In this document: positions 53,183 to 62,684 of the stretch, in pieces
Layout: every line of letters starts with the position of its first letter
Numbering within the stretch: the first letter of the stretch is position 1
NCBI GenBank assembly: GCA_030019335.1
Contig: JASEET010000004.1
Location: 78,149 to 142,148 of the forward strand
Length of the DNA stretch: 64,000 bases
Source: Candidatus Bathyarchaeia archaeon
Lineage (GTDB): Archaea > Thermoproteota > Bathyarchaeia > Bathyarchaeales > Bathycorpusculaceae
Reading direction: 5' to 3'
The notes under the pieces: model-generated
Database searches by the model: none
The model's input: only the letters and a program-made list of their open reading frames with translations
What the model was told of the DNA's origin: nothing
Translations under genes and position numbers: made by a program

Positions 53183-53416
53183 ACTCTCGGGGTTTCTAAC
53201 GTGTTCTTTTCGTTTTAGAAATCTGTTAGAGATGTGTTTCTAGATCACCCATTTTGAAATCCCGCTTCTGTTAATAGAGCATTATCCTATTTATTCCTTT
53301 TCTGGAAAACAAGCCTTGAATATACGCGAGCAAAAAAAAGAGAAAAATACCCTTTAACTCTTATTTACAACCTTGTTGCTGTTTTAAAACAGTTCGTTTA
53401 AGCGAGTGAAACGGAA

Positions 53417-54763
53417 GTGCTCAAGGAAGCTTGGATGCTTGCGATTGAAACCCTAAGCTGGATGGAGATGCAAAAGCTAAGCGAACGTCTAGCCTTAGCA
53501 AGGGCCGTCAAACAGTTGGGCATAAGCGATCCCAATGCTGTTAGGCTTGCCCACAGACTTGTAGTCGAAACTGTGAGAAGGCGAAACTTCATAGACAAAT
53601 TTATTAATAATGTCTTGAAGCAAGATGCAATAAGCGAATTTAATCTCGGTGTTCAAGCGTTTTTACGACTTTACGTTTACAAAACAAGAATAGCTAAAAA
53701 CTGGTCTAAAATCGATATCGAGGAAGCTGAGAATATAGCTAAGCTAGCCCGCTCCATTCTGGGATGGAAAACTCTTCAGAAAGTTGAACATGTACTAGGT
53801 TTATTGCTGACGCAAAAACCAACATCAACATTGAAAGGTGCAGGTGACGAGGAACGAATCGGGCTTTTAACATTTCATCCAACATGGTTTGTGAGATACT
53901 GCTTCAAGCTTTTAGGCAGAAAAGAAGCTATAGCCATGTTAGAAGTGGACATGCAGCCGTCGCCAACTTACATAAGGTTGAACACGCTTAAGACGGATGA
54001 AAACCAAATTCTGGAAAAAATTGCAGAAGATTGGATAAAAGTTGAGAGAGTTGAACAGTTAAAGTACACATACAAGGTTGTAGGTGCAAAGCATCCCCTA
54101 ACCAGAACGAAAAGCTTCCGAGAAGGCTTATTCTATATTCAAGACAAAGCAAGCTGTTTCGCAGCGGAAGCCGCAAACCCAGAACTTGGAATGACGCTTT
54201 TAGATGTTTGTGCTGCACCCGGAGCAAAAACTACGTATTTAGCTCAACTTATGCAAAACAAGGGCATAATTTACTCCATAGATTATTCAAGGCGTAGGAT
54301 GACTGTCTGGAAGAAAGAGGTTGCACGCATGGGCGTGAAAATCACTGTGCCAATAATTGCTGATGCATGCAACCCGTTACCGTTGAGAATAAAGGCAGAC
54401 ATTGTGGTTTTGGACCCGCCGTGCACAAGCACTGGTGCCTTCAGAAAGCTGCCCTCAGCCAAGTGGAGACTTACGCGGCGTTCCGCTGATAAGATGGCTG
54501 ATATTCAATGGCAGATGATAAACAGTTGTGCAGAGAACGTGGAATCTGGAGGAGCCTTAATCTATTCTACATGTAGCATAACGGTTGAAGAGAACGAGAT
54601 GCTTGTTGAGCGTTTTCTGAAATGGCATCCAGAATTTTCGCTGGTTGAGATAACGCCGAAAATAGGCTTACCAGGCTTAAGAGGACTGGAAAAATGTCGA
54701 AGGCTTTATCCACACATTCACCAGTGTAACGGATTCTTTATCGCAAAACTATTAAAGGAATAA
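53417..54763 (+). CDS. RNA cytosine-C5 methyltransferase (NSUN/RsmB family)
   Basis: 448 residues. An N-terminal NusB-like helical domain (about 1-130) is followed by the SAM-dependent domain: LLDVCAAPGAKTTYLAQLM (motif I), DPPCTSTGAFRKLP (motif IV) and IYSTCSITVEENEM (motif VI with the catalytic Cys). Methylates cytosine in rRNA or tRNA. The NusB fusion resembles bacterial RsmB, but archaeal relatives include tRNA enzymes. GTG start with AACGGAA upstream. Confidence 0.9.
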   Translation: MLKEAWMLAIETLSWMEMQKLSERLALARAVKQLGISDPNAVRLAHRLVVETVRRRNFIDKFINNVLKQDAISEFNLGVQAFLRLYVYKTRIAKNWSKIDIEEAENIAKLARSILGWKTLQKVEHVLGLLLTQKPTSTLKGAGDEERIGLLTFHPTWFVRYCFKLLGRKEAIAMLEVDMQPSPTYIRLNTLKTDENQILEKIAEDWIKVERVEQLKYTYKVVGAKHPLTRTKSFREGLFYIQDKASCFAAEAANPELGMTLLDVCAAPGAKTTYLAQLMQNKGIIYSIDYSRRRMTVWKKEVARMGVKITVPIIADACNPLPLRIKADIVVLDPPCTSTGAFRKLPSAKWRLTRRSADKMADIQWQMINSCAENVESGGALIYSTCSITVEENEMLVERFLKWHPEFSLVEITPKIGLPGLRGLEKCRRLYPHIHQCNGFFIAKLLKE

Positions 54764-54793
54764 AATCTAAAGAGAAACTAAGGGGTTCTATGC

Positions 54794-55078
54794 TTGAAAG
54801 ATTGTAAATTGATTGGAAAGATTGTGAAAGTTGAAGGGAAATGCGTTGCGGGGCATCATATTGGAGAAGAATTTGATTTTACGCTGTTCTCAGAGGAAGC
54901 GGATAAGTCCCATAGAGCGCCTAATGTTTGCGGTTTCCTTTATAATGCTATCTTTCCTTATTTAGTTGCTTTACAGTTTGAGGGTTTTTTTCCATGGGAA
55001 AAAGATAAGGATAAGTTTCTCGCAGGCTGTCCAGACAATTACAAAGTGATAGTTGAGATCAGAAGAATTAGAACTTAA
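54794..55078 (+). CDS. TIGR04076-family protein
   Basis: 94 residues with VEGKCVAGHHIGEEFDFT, NVCGFLYNAIFPYLVALQFEG and FLAGCPDNYKVIVEIRR, the pattern of the small TIGR04076 family (conserved Cys and His, function unknown). It starts TTG 30 bases after the NSUN gene on the same strand. Confidence 0.75.
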   Translation: MKDCKLIGKIVKVEGKCVAGHHIGEEFDFTLFSEEADKSHRAPNVCGFLYNAIFPYLVALQFEGFFPWEKDKDKFLAGCPDNYKVIVEIRRIRT

Positions 55079-55120
55079 CCAATGTTTGCCAGTGAAGTTT
55101 CCGTTACTTTATTGATGATT

Positions 55121-55927
55121 TTATGGTTTGTAAGCTATTGCTTGTAAATGTCCTGCTAACGCTAACGCGTCAGGTTTCTCGCATAAAGTAAGTTCGAATT
55201 GAAGTATTTTATTGAATAAATCTTGGGGATAGTCTTTTTTCATAAATAGCTCCTTGGAAATTCGCAAAGGCATAGTAACCCCTTTACCAACGATTTTTTC
55301 CACGTGAAATCCATTTCTTTCCAACATTGTTCGAAACTCGTTTGGAGTCCACGTATAAATTTTAACTTTACCATCCTTCGTCATGGCATTGTACCTTTGA
55401 CGAAGTAAAATTTTGAATGCTGCATCTACCTTACTCGAGCTTGGTTTTTCGGGCAAACAAGCTAACGATTGGACATAGCGATTCTGGGCAGAAATTATTA
55501 ATCGGGCTTTCTTCTTTAGAATTCGCTTCAACTCCTTTATAAGAGCGTCCGGTTCCTTGAAAAGGAAAAGCGTATGCTCACAAAGAATCATGTCAAAGGT
55601 TTCGTTTGCATACTCCGTTTTTGTAATGTCGCCTTTTTTTATGGTGATTTTGTGCTGAAGACCCGTCTCCCTCACTTTTTTGTCGACGACTTTTAACATT
55701 CTTTCTGAAATATCCATTAAAATCACTTTACAGCCTTTTCGCGCCATCCTGATTGCCCAGCGACCAGTTCCTCCCCCAGCATCTAGAACTAAAGCGTTAG
55801 GGTCTATTGGGACATATGGTTCAATGTATCTCCATGTAATCTCGTCGTAGACCTTGAAATATAGCATGTCAAATATTTCGTCGTAACTTTTCGCTTTTTC
55901 ATCATAATACAACTTTACTTCTTCCAT
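55121..55927 (-). CDS. SAM-dependent class I methyltransferase
   Basis: 268 residues from the ATG at 55927 (KLYYDEKAKSYDEIFDMLYF). Motif I is VLDAGGGTGRWAIRMARKG, then ILMDISERMLKVV and FDMILCEHTLFLF. This is the Methyltransf_11/UbiE-like type with the substrate unknown. The frame is open 114 bases further upstream inside speB, but ATG one base after the speB stop is the natural start, giving a two-gene operon. Confidence 0.82.
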   Translation of the reverse strand: MEEVKLYYDEKAKSYDEIFDMLYFKVYDEITWRYIEPYVPIDPNALVLDAGGGTGRWAIRMARKGCKVILMDISERMLKVVDKKVRETGLQHKITIKKGDITKTEYANETFDMILCEHTLFLFKEPDALIKELKRILKKKARLIISAQNRYVQSLACLPEKPSSSKVDAAFKILLRQRYNAMTKDGKVKIYTWTPNEFRTMLERNGFHVEKIVGKGVTMPLRISKELFMKKDYPQDLFNKILQFELTLCEKPDALALAGHLQAIAYKP

Positions 55928-55928
55928 C

Positions 55929-56846
55929 CTACCTACGCTCCTTCGTTTTTTCCAAATAACATAGAATTTCAAAAATTGTTTTTGCAGCTTGAATTGCTGA
56001 TGTCCCATGGTCATAATGTGGTGTAACTTCAACAACATCAAAGCCTATCACACGGTTGTCGCATATGTTGCGTAAAATGTCAAGCAAAGTATGTGTTTTA
56101 AGACCTTCTGGCTCCGGATTCTGCACTGCTGGGGCATACGCTGGGTCGAGAATGTCCATGTCAACGGATAAATAGACGTTTTTGTACCTTGCCAATTTTT
56201 CCCTTAACTTCTTTGCAATCCGTTCAGTTCCTTCAGTTCTAATTTGCTGTGCTGTAAAAAACTCTATCCCAGCCTTTTCTGCATAGTCTAGCTCTTCTTT
56301 GCAGACCGCTCTGGTGCCGACTTCGAGGATTTTCGCTGGTTTCACTTCTTCGTTTAGTCTTCGCATGAAAGTTGTATGGGAAAGTTTAAGTCCCATAAAC
56401 TCATCGCGCAAGTCAAGGTGTGCATCAAAACTCACCAGTGCTGTTTTCGAGGTTTTATTTCCTAAACCTTTCATGACTCCTAAAGTTATTGTGTGCTCTC
56501 CGCCAATGGTTACTGGGGTTTTTCCAGTCTCTAAAATGTCTTTAATGACGAGTTCAAGTCTTTCCAGCGTTTTTTCCGTGTCTGTGGATACGTGTAAATC
56601 GCCTGAATCGTGCAGTTGTAATTCTTCTACGTCTATGTCTGTACGGAAACTGTAGGTTTCTATGTTTAGGGATGCTTGTCGAATGGCGTTCGGTCCGAAT
56701 CTTGCTCCAGTCCGATATGTGCTTGTAACATCGAATGGAACTCCCAAAATTATGTAATCTGCCTTGTCGAAGGGTTTTTGGAAACCGCTGAAAACATTTG
56801 ATTGGGATACAAAAAGTTCATGGTAACTCATTTTATACTCTTCCAT
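55929..56846 (-). CDS. speB: Agmatinase (ureohydrolase family)
   Basis: 305 residues. The dinuclear manganese ligands are in GGEHTITLGV, SFDAHLDLRDE and SVDMDILDPAYAPAVQNPE. The family start is YIILGVPFDVTSTYRTGARFGPNAIRQ. Hydrolyses agmatine to putrescine and urea in polyamine synthesis. The agmatine-versus-arginine choice is inferred from archaeal context. Confidence 0.9.
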   Translation of the reverse strand: MEEYKMSYHELFVSQSNVFSGFQKPFDKADYIILGVPFDVTSTYRTGARFGPNAIRQASLNIETYSFRTDIDVEELQLHDSGDLHVSTDTEKTLERLELVIKDILETGKTPVTIGGEHTITLGVMKGLGNKTSKTALVSFDAHLDLRDEFMGLKLSHTTFMRRLNEEVKPAKILEVGTRAVCKEELDYAEKAGIEFFTAQQIRTEGTERIAKKLREKLARYKNVYLSVDMDILDPAYAPAVQNPEPEGLKTHTLLDILRNICDNRVIGFDVVEVTPHYDHGTSAIQAAKTIFEILCYLEKTKERR

Positions 56847-56900
56847 TTAGTTTGCTATTCTGCTTGGCTAAGTTCTAAACTTTTTCGCTTCTTTAAATGG

Positions 56901-57410
56901 TTAGCCTAAAACAACTGTTCCTTTTCTGATTTTGTAAAGGTATGATGTAACGCCAAAGATGAAGGATATGCCGCAAAATCCATAGATGACTCCATCTGCA
57001 ATGTAGGTAGGTATTATATCAACAAACGGGTTGCCTTGTAAGGGATAAAGAGGTTTCATCTCGCTGTAAAGAAAAGAGTCCAGAAACACATGGGAATAAA
57101 CACCAATAAATGATGCGAACAGAATCTTTTTGAAGGAAGATTTCTGCGAAATTCGAAAAACCACCATAATTCTGTTCAACAGATCTCTAAGCGGATAAAC
57201 GATGACGGTTACTAAAACAGCCAAAATAGAAGAACCCAAATAAGAGTGGAAAAAGCTGTGAGGTTCTCCAGAGAGGTTAAATAAAAGAATGCAAAAAGGC
57301 TCCACATCTGGTATAACACTTGCTATCAGGAGCGTTGGTAAATCAAAAATCGAAGAGAAGGCTAAACCGAATAGAAGCGCTGGACCCAGATGAAAAGGAG
57401 TGAAGGGCAC
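56901..57410 (-). CDS. Membrane-bound hydrolase-like protein (YdjM/DUF457-type)
   Basis: 169 residues, four membrane segments. PFTPFHLGPALLFGL at the start, then IPDVEP, PHSFFHSYLGS and GVYSHVFLDSFLYSEMKP supply His and Asp residues placed as in the YdjM family of predicted membrane metal-dependent hydrolases. Function unproven. A few bases of AT-rich DNA separate it from the divergent membrane gene. Confidence 0.75.
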   Translation of the reverse strand: MPFTPFHLGPALLFGLAFSSIFDLPTLLIASVIPDVEPFCILLFNLSGEPHSFFHSYLGSSILAVLVTVIVYPLRDLLNRIMVVFRISQKSSFKKILFASFIGVYSHVFLDSFLYSEMKPLYPLQGNPFVDIIPTYIADGVIYGFCGISFIFGVTSYLYKIRKGTVVLG

Positions 57411-57544
57411 AACGGTTCACCTTTAATTCATCACACACTTATACGCTCTCTCTCGATATTAACATTCTTGAAACAAGCTGATAACAAAACATTAAATTTA
57501 TTAACGTTGCCGTTAATGCATTTAGGTTAAAAGGCGGTTTGTGG

Positions 57545-57901
57545 ATGTCGCTTAAGTCTAAGCTGAAGATTGAAAGTGTGGGTATGTTTGCAGCTTTTGT
57601 TTTCTACGCAATTGTTGGAATAATATGCTTTGCTGCGTTGCCGATAACTAACTTTCCCCCTCACATTGGCATAATCGGCATATTGAGCCTAATAACCGCC
57701 TATGGGTTGTTTAAGAAAAGGGTCTGGACAATATGGATTGTCGTTATACTTTTCTTTATTGCCACAACATTTTCAGCTTTTATGCTTTACTACACTTTTG
57801 GACAAAACATACTCTTTAATGTAATTGTAAGTGCCTATTTCATCCTAACATGGATTTTCACAGCCTACACAGCAGCGAAAAGAAAAATCCTAGAAAGCTA
57901 A
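57545..57901 (+). CDS. Small four-helix membrane protein, unknown
   Basis: About 118 residues with membrane helices at roughly 13-33, 42-58, 64-84 and 92-112, and a short basic tail (AAKRKILES). ATG at 57545 is preferred over TTG two codons earlier. No family recognised. It ends 11 bases before the moeA stop on the other strand. Confidence 0.6.
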   Translation: MSLKSKLKIESVGMFAAFVFYAIVGIICFAALPITNFPPHIGIIGILSLITAYGLFKKRVWTIWIVVILFFIATTFSAFMLYYTFGQNILFNVIVSAYFILTWIFTAYTAAKRKILES

Positions 57902-57912
57902 ATTCAGCTTCT

Positions 57913-59160
57913 TCAAACTTTTCTGAAAAGATTTACTGTAATCTCTTCTTCCGCATCAATAAACTGCTGACTTTCTGCTATCTCAACGAAGCCATCAGCC
58001 TTTGCAAGGGTTGTTATCGCTCCAGAAAGCCCCACTGGAACGGGCTCAGCAATTAACCGATTTAATTTGTCACGTTTCAGCTTAACCATGATGAATGTTC
58101 GTCTCCCCTTTGCTGGAAACATCCGCATCGCCGTGAAAACCTTTACCTTCAAAGTATTCTCCACTTTTCTCCCAGCCATACTCTGAATTATCGGACGCAC
58201 GAGCAAATGGAAAATTAACAATGCAGAAGTTGGATGACCTGGAAGCGAAAAAACTGGTTTTCCATCTATTAATGCCACAGTTGTTGGTTTTCCCGGTTTA
58301 GTAGCGATTCCACAGACAATCACTCCTGGTTTTCCAAGAGAATTCAATGTTTGGGGCATAACATCTTTTGGACCTACGGAAACTCCGCCTGAGGTTATGA
58401 CCATGTCTGCGGATGCTAAAGCATGCTTTAACGTCTCCTGCAGTTTTGCCATGTCGTCTGGAAAAACTCCTAGATATAACGGTTTTCCGCCACTTTCCAA
58501 TACTGCTGTGCTCAGACTGTAAGCGTTTATATCATAAATTTTTCCACGGGGAAGCTTTCCGCCGGGCTCAACTATTTCCGCACCGGTTGAAAAGACAGCT
58601 ACGCGTGGAACAGCATAAACCCTGACTTTCGCCAAGCCTAATGCGGCTAAAACACCGATTTCCCGTGAATACAGTTGCTGTCCCGTCTTTAGAACTGTTT
58701 CGCCTTTCTGGATGTCTGCTCCAGCTTTCATGACGTTTTCATCTTTAGCTACAGCATTGTAAACATAAACTACATCGTTCTTTCGCACAGTATGCTCAAC
58801 CATGAGGACCACGTCTGCACCTTCAGGTATTGGTGCTCCAGTAACAATTTCGGCAGCCGTTCCCCACGTGACTTTTATTTTTGGGGGTTCTCCAACATTT
58901 ACTGTTCCACAAACCTTCAGTTTTATGGGTTTGTTTTCTTCGGCGCCAAAAGTGTCTTCCGCCTTTACTGCATATCCATCAACGGTTGAGCGATTAAAGG
59001 GTGGAATATCTAGAGTGGCGGTTATGTCTTCTGCAAGAACACGGTCATTGGCTTCTAAAAGCGGAATCTCCTCAACACCTAAAGGCTTTGGTTTAAAATG
59101 TCGCTGAATAACTTGCTGTGCTTCATCAAACGTGATGAGTTTTCTAAACATTTCCATCAA
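57913..59160 (-). CDS. moeA: Molybdopterin molybdotransferase MoeA (second copy)
   Basis: 415 residues. Inserts Mo (or W) into adenylylated molybdopterin. Signatures: FNRSTVDGYAVKAEDTFG (domain III), IVTGAPIPEGADVVLMVEHT, ITSGGVSVGPKDVMP and VFSLPGHPTSALLIFHLLV. It overlaps the first moeA by 17 bases. Paired MoeA paralogues are common in archaea that use tungsten or molybdenum. Confidence 0.9.
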   Translation of the reverse strand: MMEMFRKLITFDEAQQVIQRHFKPKPLGVEEIPLLEANDRVLAEDITATLDIPPFNRSTVDGYAVKAEDTFGAEENKPIKLKVCGTVNVGEPPKIKVTWGTAAEIVTGAPIPEGADVVLMVEHTVRKNDVVYVYNAVAKDENVMKAGADIQKGETVLKTGQQLYSREIGVLAALGLAKVRVYAVPRVAVFSTGAEIVEPGGKLPRGKIYDINAYSLSTAVLESGGKPLYLGVFPDDMAKLQETLKHALASADMVITSGGVSVGPKDVMPQTLNSLGKPGVIVCGIATKPGKPTTVALIDGKPVFSLPGHPTSALLIFHLLVRPIIQSMAGRKVENTLKVKVFTAMRMFPAKGRRTFIMVKLKRDKLNRLIAEPVPVGLSGAITTLAKADGFVEIAESQQFIDAEEEITVNLFRKV

Positions 59161-60388
59161 CCACTTCTATACTGCCAAACAGGTGCGCCGTGACAAGCTC
59201 TCCTTCCTCTAAGCCTCCCCGATTTTCTGGAACAACAACATAGCCATTAGCCTTCGTCATTGTTGAGATTACACCAGAACCTAGAGTGCTTACGGGTTCC
59301 GCAAAAAACTCTTCACCGCATTGTGATATGTGGACGCGGACAAAACTTTTTCTCCCAAGGACTGTGGAAACTCTCCGCGTTATTTTAGCCTTAACCACTG
59401 GTCTAAACTCGTGTTTTAATCCCAGCATTTTGTATATTAACGGTCTGGCGAAAACCTCGAATCCTATCATTGCTGCCACGGGATTGCCGGAAAGGATTAT
59501 TATTGGCTTTTTGTCTGCTATGGCTAGGGCTGTTGGCATGGCTGGACGCATGGCTATGCCGTGAACGATTACGCCGGGTTTTCCAATGCTGTTAACGACT
59601 GCTGGAACAAGATCGGAGGCTCCGACACTTGTCCCGCCTGTGGTGATTATTGCATTTGCTTTTTCAAGTCCCACTCTTAATTTTTCTGAAATCTCGTTAA
59701 CATCATCTTTTGCTATGCCTAAATCCAGTGGTTCAGCGCCTAGTTCTTGGCATAAGGCTGAAAGGATAAGCCTATTAACCTCAAAAATCTGGTTTCTCTC
59801 TGGTTTTCTGCCTATTTCTATCAGCTCGTTTCCTGTGGCTAAAATGGCGATTTTCGGCTTATCTACAACCTTGACTTCTGTTATTCCTAATGCAGCTATC
59901 AATCCTAAATGTTGAGGTTTTAAACGGGTTCCAGCCTTTACGGCAACCTCTCCCTTTGAGATGTCTTCGCCCCTTTTTGAGATGTTTTCTCCGGGTGTTA
60001 CTGGAACCCAAACCTCAATTTCACCGTTAATTCGCTTGGTGTTTTCCAGCATTATCACAGCGTTCGCATCATCGGAGATGGGATTGCCAGTCCACACCTG
60101 CTTTGCTTGTTTCTTGCCTACCTCATTTCCATCCGTAATTCGGAGAGTTTTCGGCTTAAACTGCGAAGTTTCAAAGGTGTCTTCGGCTCTGACGGCATAT
60201 CCGTCCACGGCTGATCTGTCGAATCTTGGCAAGTCTTTATCTGCAATTATGTCTTCGGCTAGGGCACGGTTTAGAGCCTGATGCACAGAAACCGTGACCA
60301 TTTTCAACTTTCCAATTTTTAATTGGTCAAAAAACTTTTGCAATGCCTCATGTATCGGGGTGAGTTTTCGGAATCCTTTCAACCGCAC
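59144..60388 (-). CDS. moeA: Molybdopterin molybdotransferase MoeA (first copy)
   Basis: About 414 residues from a GTG at 60388 (VRLKGFRKLTPIHEALQ). The frame is open to 60430. Signatures: FDRSAVDGYAVRAEDTFE, WTGNPISDDANAVIMLENT, ITTGGTSVGASDLVP and ILSGNPVAAMIGFEVFARPL. Relative to its neighbour, the gatekeeper PGHP is SGNP. The two copies are clearly paralogues and not a recent duplication. Confidence 0.9.
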   Translation of the reverse strand: MRLKGFRKLTPIHEALQKFFDQLKIGKLKMVTVSVHQALNRALAEDIIADKDLPRFDRSAVDGYAVRAEDTFETSQFKPKTLRITDGNEVGKKQAKQVWTGNPISDDANAVIMLENTKRINGEIEVWVPVTPGENISKRGEDISKGEVAVKAGTRLKPQHLGLIAALGITEVKVVDKPKIAILATGNELIEIGRKPERNQIFEVNRLILSALCQELGAEPLDLGIAKDDVNEISEKLRVGLEKANAIITTGGTSVGASDLVPAVVNSIGKPGVIVHGIAMRPAMPTALAIADKKPIIILSGNPVAAMIGFEVFARPLIYKMLGLKHEFRPVVKAKITRRVSTVLGRKSFVRVHISQCGEEFFAEPVSTLGSGVISTMTKANGYVVVPENRGGLEEGELVTAHLFGSIEVVDGNV

Positions 60389-60453
60389 CAAAAGAGGGCA
60401 CCTATAAACAGCACTACAAATTGCGTACAAAAAGGTATCGCATCAAACCAAAC

Positions 60454-61317
60454 TTAGCTTTTAAGTTCCTTTTGGAGGATGTCACGCATTATTATTGCGT
60501 CTACGTCTAGGACCGGGCTCTCGCTTATTATCACTGGTTTTAGCTTAAACTCTGCTATGACCTTTGCAAGCATTGTGAAGTCTGGACCATATTCTTCCTC
60601 ATCCATTGTATGATGGTGTCTTTCGCCTTTATCTGTAAACTCAACTTTTGTAAAGTGGCAGTGCATGTCTTTAACCGCATCCGTTCCCAATCGTTTTTCA
60701 ATTTCCTCCACAACTTTGCGAAAGTCCTCGATGGTTTTTAGGCAGCCTCTACATCTTGCATGCAAATGTGCCCAGTCAATCACTGGTTGTGTTTTTTCAA
60801 CCTGTTCGCATAAGCCTGAAATTTCATCTAAACTTCCGAACTGGGAGAGTTTCCCCATGGTTTCTGGACCGAGCTTAACATTCTTAATTCCCAGCGTCTT
60901 CATGGTTTTAACAACCTCTTTTAATGCTTCTAAACAGTCTTTGAAAACCTCTTTTGGAGGTCTTTTACCGTAAAATCCGGGGTGGAAAACCACGACATGG
61001 GCGTTCATCCATTCCGCTGCTGTCGCACATGCAATTAAACGGTTTTTGCTGGCTTCAATTGTTTCTTTGCTGCCACAGAAATTTATGAAGTAGGAGCCGT
61101 GAAGGCTAAGCCAAACATCATTTTCTTTAGCTTCTAAACCAAGTTTTTCAGCGTTTTCTTTTTTTATTTGCGGTTTTGCCCCCCAGCGGACAGCTTGATA
61201 CTCGAAGGCGTCAAGTCTCTCTTCTCTTAAAAGCCTAGGAACATCCGTTAAAGCTGCTTTCATCGCCCTAAATGCCGGAGGAACTCCAGCTGGACCAAAT
61301 CTGGGACGGTCAGCCAT
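60454..61317 (-). CDS. nfo: Endonuclease IV / xylose isomerase-like TIM barrel
   Basis: 287 residues from ATG at 61317 (MADRPRFGPAGVPPAFR). Metal-binding residues of the AP-endonuclease barrel are seen in HGSYFINFCGS, VVVFHPGFYG, LGPETMGKLSQFGS, VIDWAHLHARC and DMHCHFTKVEFTDKGERHHH. The usual family wording is LENTAG at the Glu ligand, here LGPETM. It acts on abasic sites if catalytically normal. The longer frame to 61383 overlaps the next gene and is not preferred. Confidence 0.82.
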   Translation of the reverse strand: MADRPRFGPAGVPPAFRAMKAALTDVPRLLREERLDAFEYQAVRWGAKPQIKKENAEKLGLEAKENDVWLSLHGSYFINFCGSKETIEASKNRLIACATAAEWMNAHVVVFHPGFYGKRPPKEVFKDCLEALKEVVKTMKTLGIKNVKLGPETMGKLSQFGSLDEISGLCEQVEKTQPVIDWAHLHARCRGCLKTIEDFRKVVEEIEKRLGTDAVKDMHCHFTKVEFTDKGERHHHTMDEEEYGPDFTMLAKVIAEFKLKPVIISESPVLDVDAIIMRDILQKELKS

Positions 61318-61330
61318 TTTGGAGGCTTCC

Positions 61331-62242
61331 TTAACTTCTTTTTCCCTTCTTATATCGATAGCTTTTTCGCGTATGGTCTCCATAGAACAGAGCTGTTAGG
61401 GCGGAAACCCAAGCCGCAACATTTTGAAAAACCAAATATTTTCCAACATCATCTAAATCAGTTAAGGGCTTAATTAGACCTCCAAGACTTAGGACGAAGT
61501 CTCTGAACCTTGGCGCAATAGATAATAAAGCGTTGTTTATGGATGAGCAAATCCAGCCAATCGGCGCCAATGCTTCTGCGATGCCTCTTGTAAAATTGCT
61601 TGTCGATTTCACGAAGCCGAGCAGTGAAGGATTGCTTTGGTACGCATTTGATATGGTTTGGTAAATCAAATGCGGATACGCTAAAAGGGAAACAGTGACA
61701 ATGAAAACTGCAAAAACTAGGAGCACAGTTGAGGCGCTTTTTATGGTGGCTTTTGCGAAATGGATTCTCTGCCAGAGATATGCAACACCCTTAACCCTTA
61801 ACAACCCATACTTTATCTTGCCAAAGAATCTGTTTATAGCGTTGCTCATACTTGATACTAGCTTCCCTGCGTCCTTTAATCTAGGCTCTTTCCGTCGTTT
61901 ACCAGCGGGTTTAACTTTTTCTTTCCACATTCTCTTAGGTTTCACAGCAACATACTTTGTTAAATAAGTCCAGCTGGATACAAGTGCGATTATAACCGAG
62001 ATTGGAACCAGATGAAACAATGGGCTTACCGCTATCGTTATGGTCCAATCAGTTCCGGGGAACTGAAAACTCCACTGTAATGATGTTTTATCTTTAACAC
62101 CGAGGTTCATGGCGTAAAGAACAACAAAATATTCAACTAATGCTGCTATAATTAGGAACAGAATTATTGCCACTAAGCCTTTCAATGTTGTCCAGCGGAA
62201 CACTAGACGTTTTGGAGGGGGTTGAGCTGACAACCAATTCAC
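61331..62242 (-). CDS. Multi-pass membrane protein, unknown family
   Basis: 303 residues. Two helices near the N terminus (about 22-46 and 67-93), a basic cytoplasmic linker (KRMWKEKVKPAGKRRKEPRL) with VSSMSNAINRFFGKI (129-143), then a helix near 171-192 and two weaker hydrophobic stretches. The linker motif is shared with the protein at 44226. It lies 13 bases upstream of nfo and is probably co-transcribed. Confidence 0.55.
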   Translation of the reverse strand: MNWLSAQPPPKRLVFRWTTLKGLVAIILFLIIAALVEYFVVLYAMNLGVKDKTSLQWSFQFPGTDWTITIAVSPLFHLVPISVIIALVSSWTYLTKYVAVKPKRMWKEKVKPAGKRRKEPRLKDAGKLVSSMSNAINRFFGKIKYGLLRVKGVAYLWQRIHFAKATIKSASTVLLVFAVFIVTVSLLAYPHLIYQTISNAYQSNPSLLGFVKSTSNFTRGIAEALAPIGWICSSINNALLSIAPRFRDFVLSLGGLIKPLTDLDDVGKYLVFQNVAAWVSALTALFYGDHTRKSYRYKKGKRS

Positions 62243-62363
62243 CGTTAGTCTTATGCTTTTTGCGGACTTTATCTTGTGATTGCAATATGAATGTACCCAT
62301 TAAAAAACGTGACTGTATATGTTGCATGTTAGCTTTAACTCTGAATTAACAAACTTTTCGACG

Positions 62364-62522
62364 TTACGACAATGGAAACTCATCTCCACATTTGGGGCAC
62401 TTAGCCATTCCGCATTGAACAGAAGATGGACAGCCAGAACAGGCAAGGGCTCTACCATATGTTATGTCAAAGGTAAAGCCACATTTTGGACACCGAACAA
62501 TTCGGTTCGACTGCGAACCCAC
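62364..62522 (-). CDS. Small zinc-ribbon protein (52 aa)
   Basis: GTG start. RCPKCGFTFDITYGRALACSG is followed by CPSSVQCGMAKCPKCGDEFP, giving CxxC pairs at both ends and extra cysteines between. Small proteins of this type are often encoded beside ferrous-iron (Feo) genes in archaea, but no feo gene is here. A stop lies 3 codons upstream of the GTG, so the frame cannot be much longer. Confidence 0.65.
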   Translation of the reverse strand: MGSQSNRIVRCPKCGFTFDITYGRALACSGCPSSVQCGMAKCPKCGDEFPLS

Positions 62523-62684
62523 TTCAAGTCACTTTCTCTGAACCAAACATCCTACGAAGTTTTAAAAAGTTTTCTTAAGTCGCTTCGGACTATTCGTGCG
62601 GAAATTTTAACAACAATAAAGATTGTTAATAGTATGGTTTTAAATGTTGGTTTCGTTCAAATATAGTGTTGACTGGGGAAGACT

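Noticed and set aside
55928..56041. Longer N terminus for the methyltransferase
   Set aside because: The extra 38 residues lie within speB and read as low-similarity sequence. The ATG at 55927 directly follows the speB stop.
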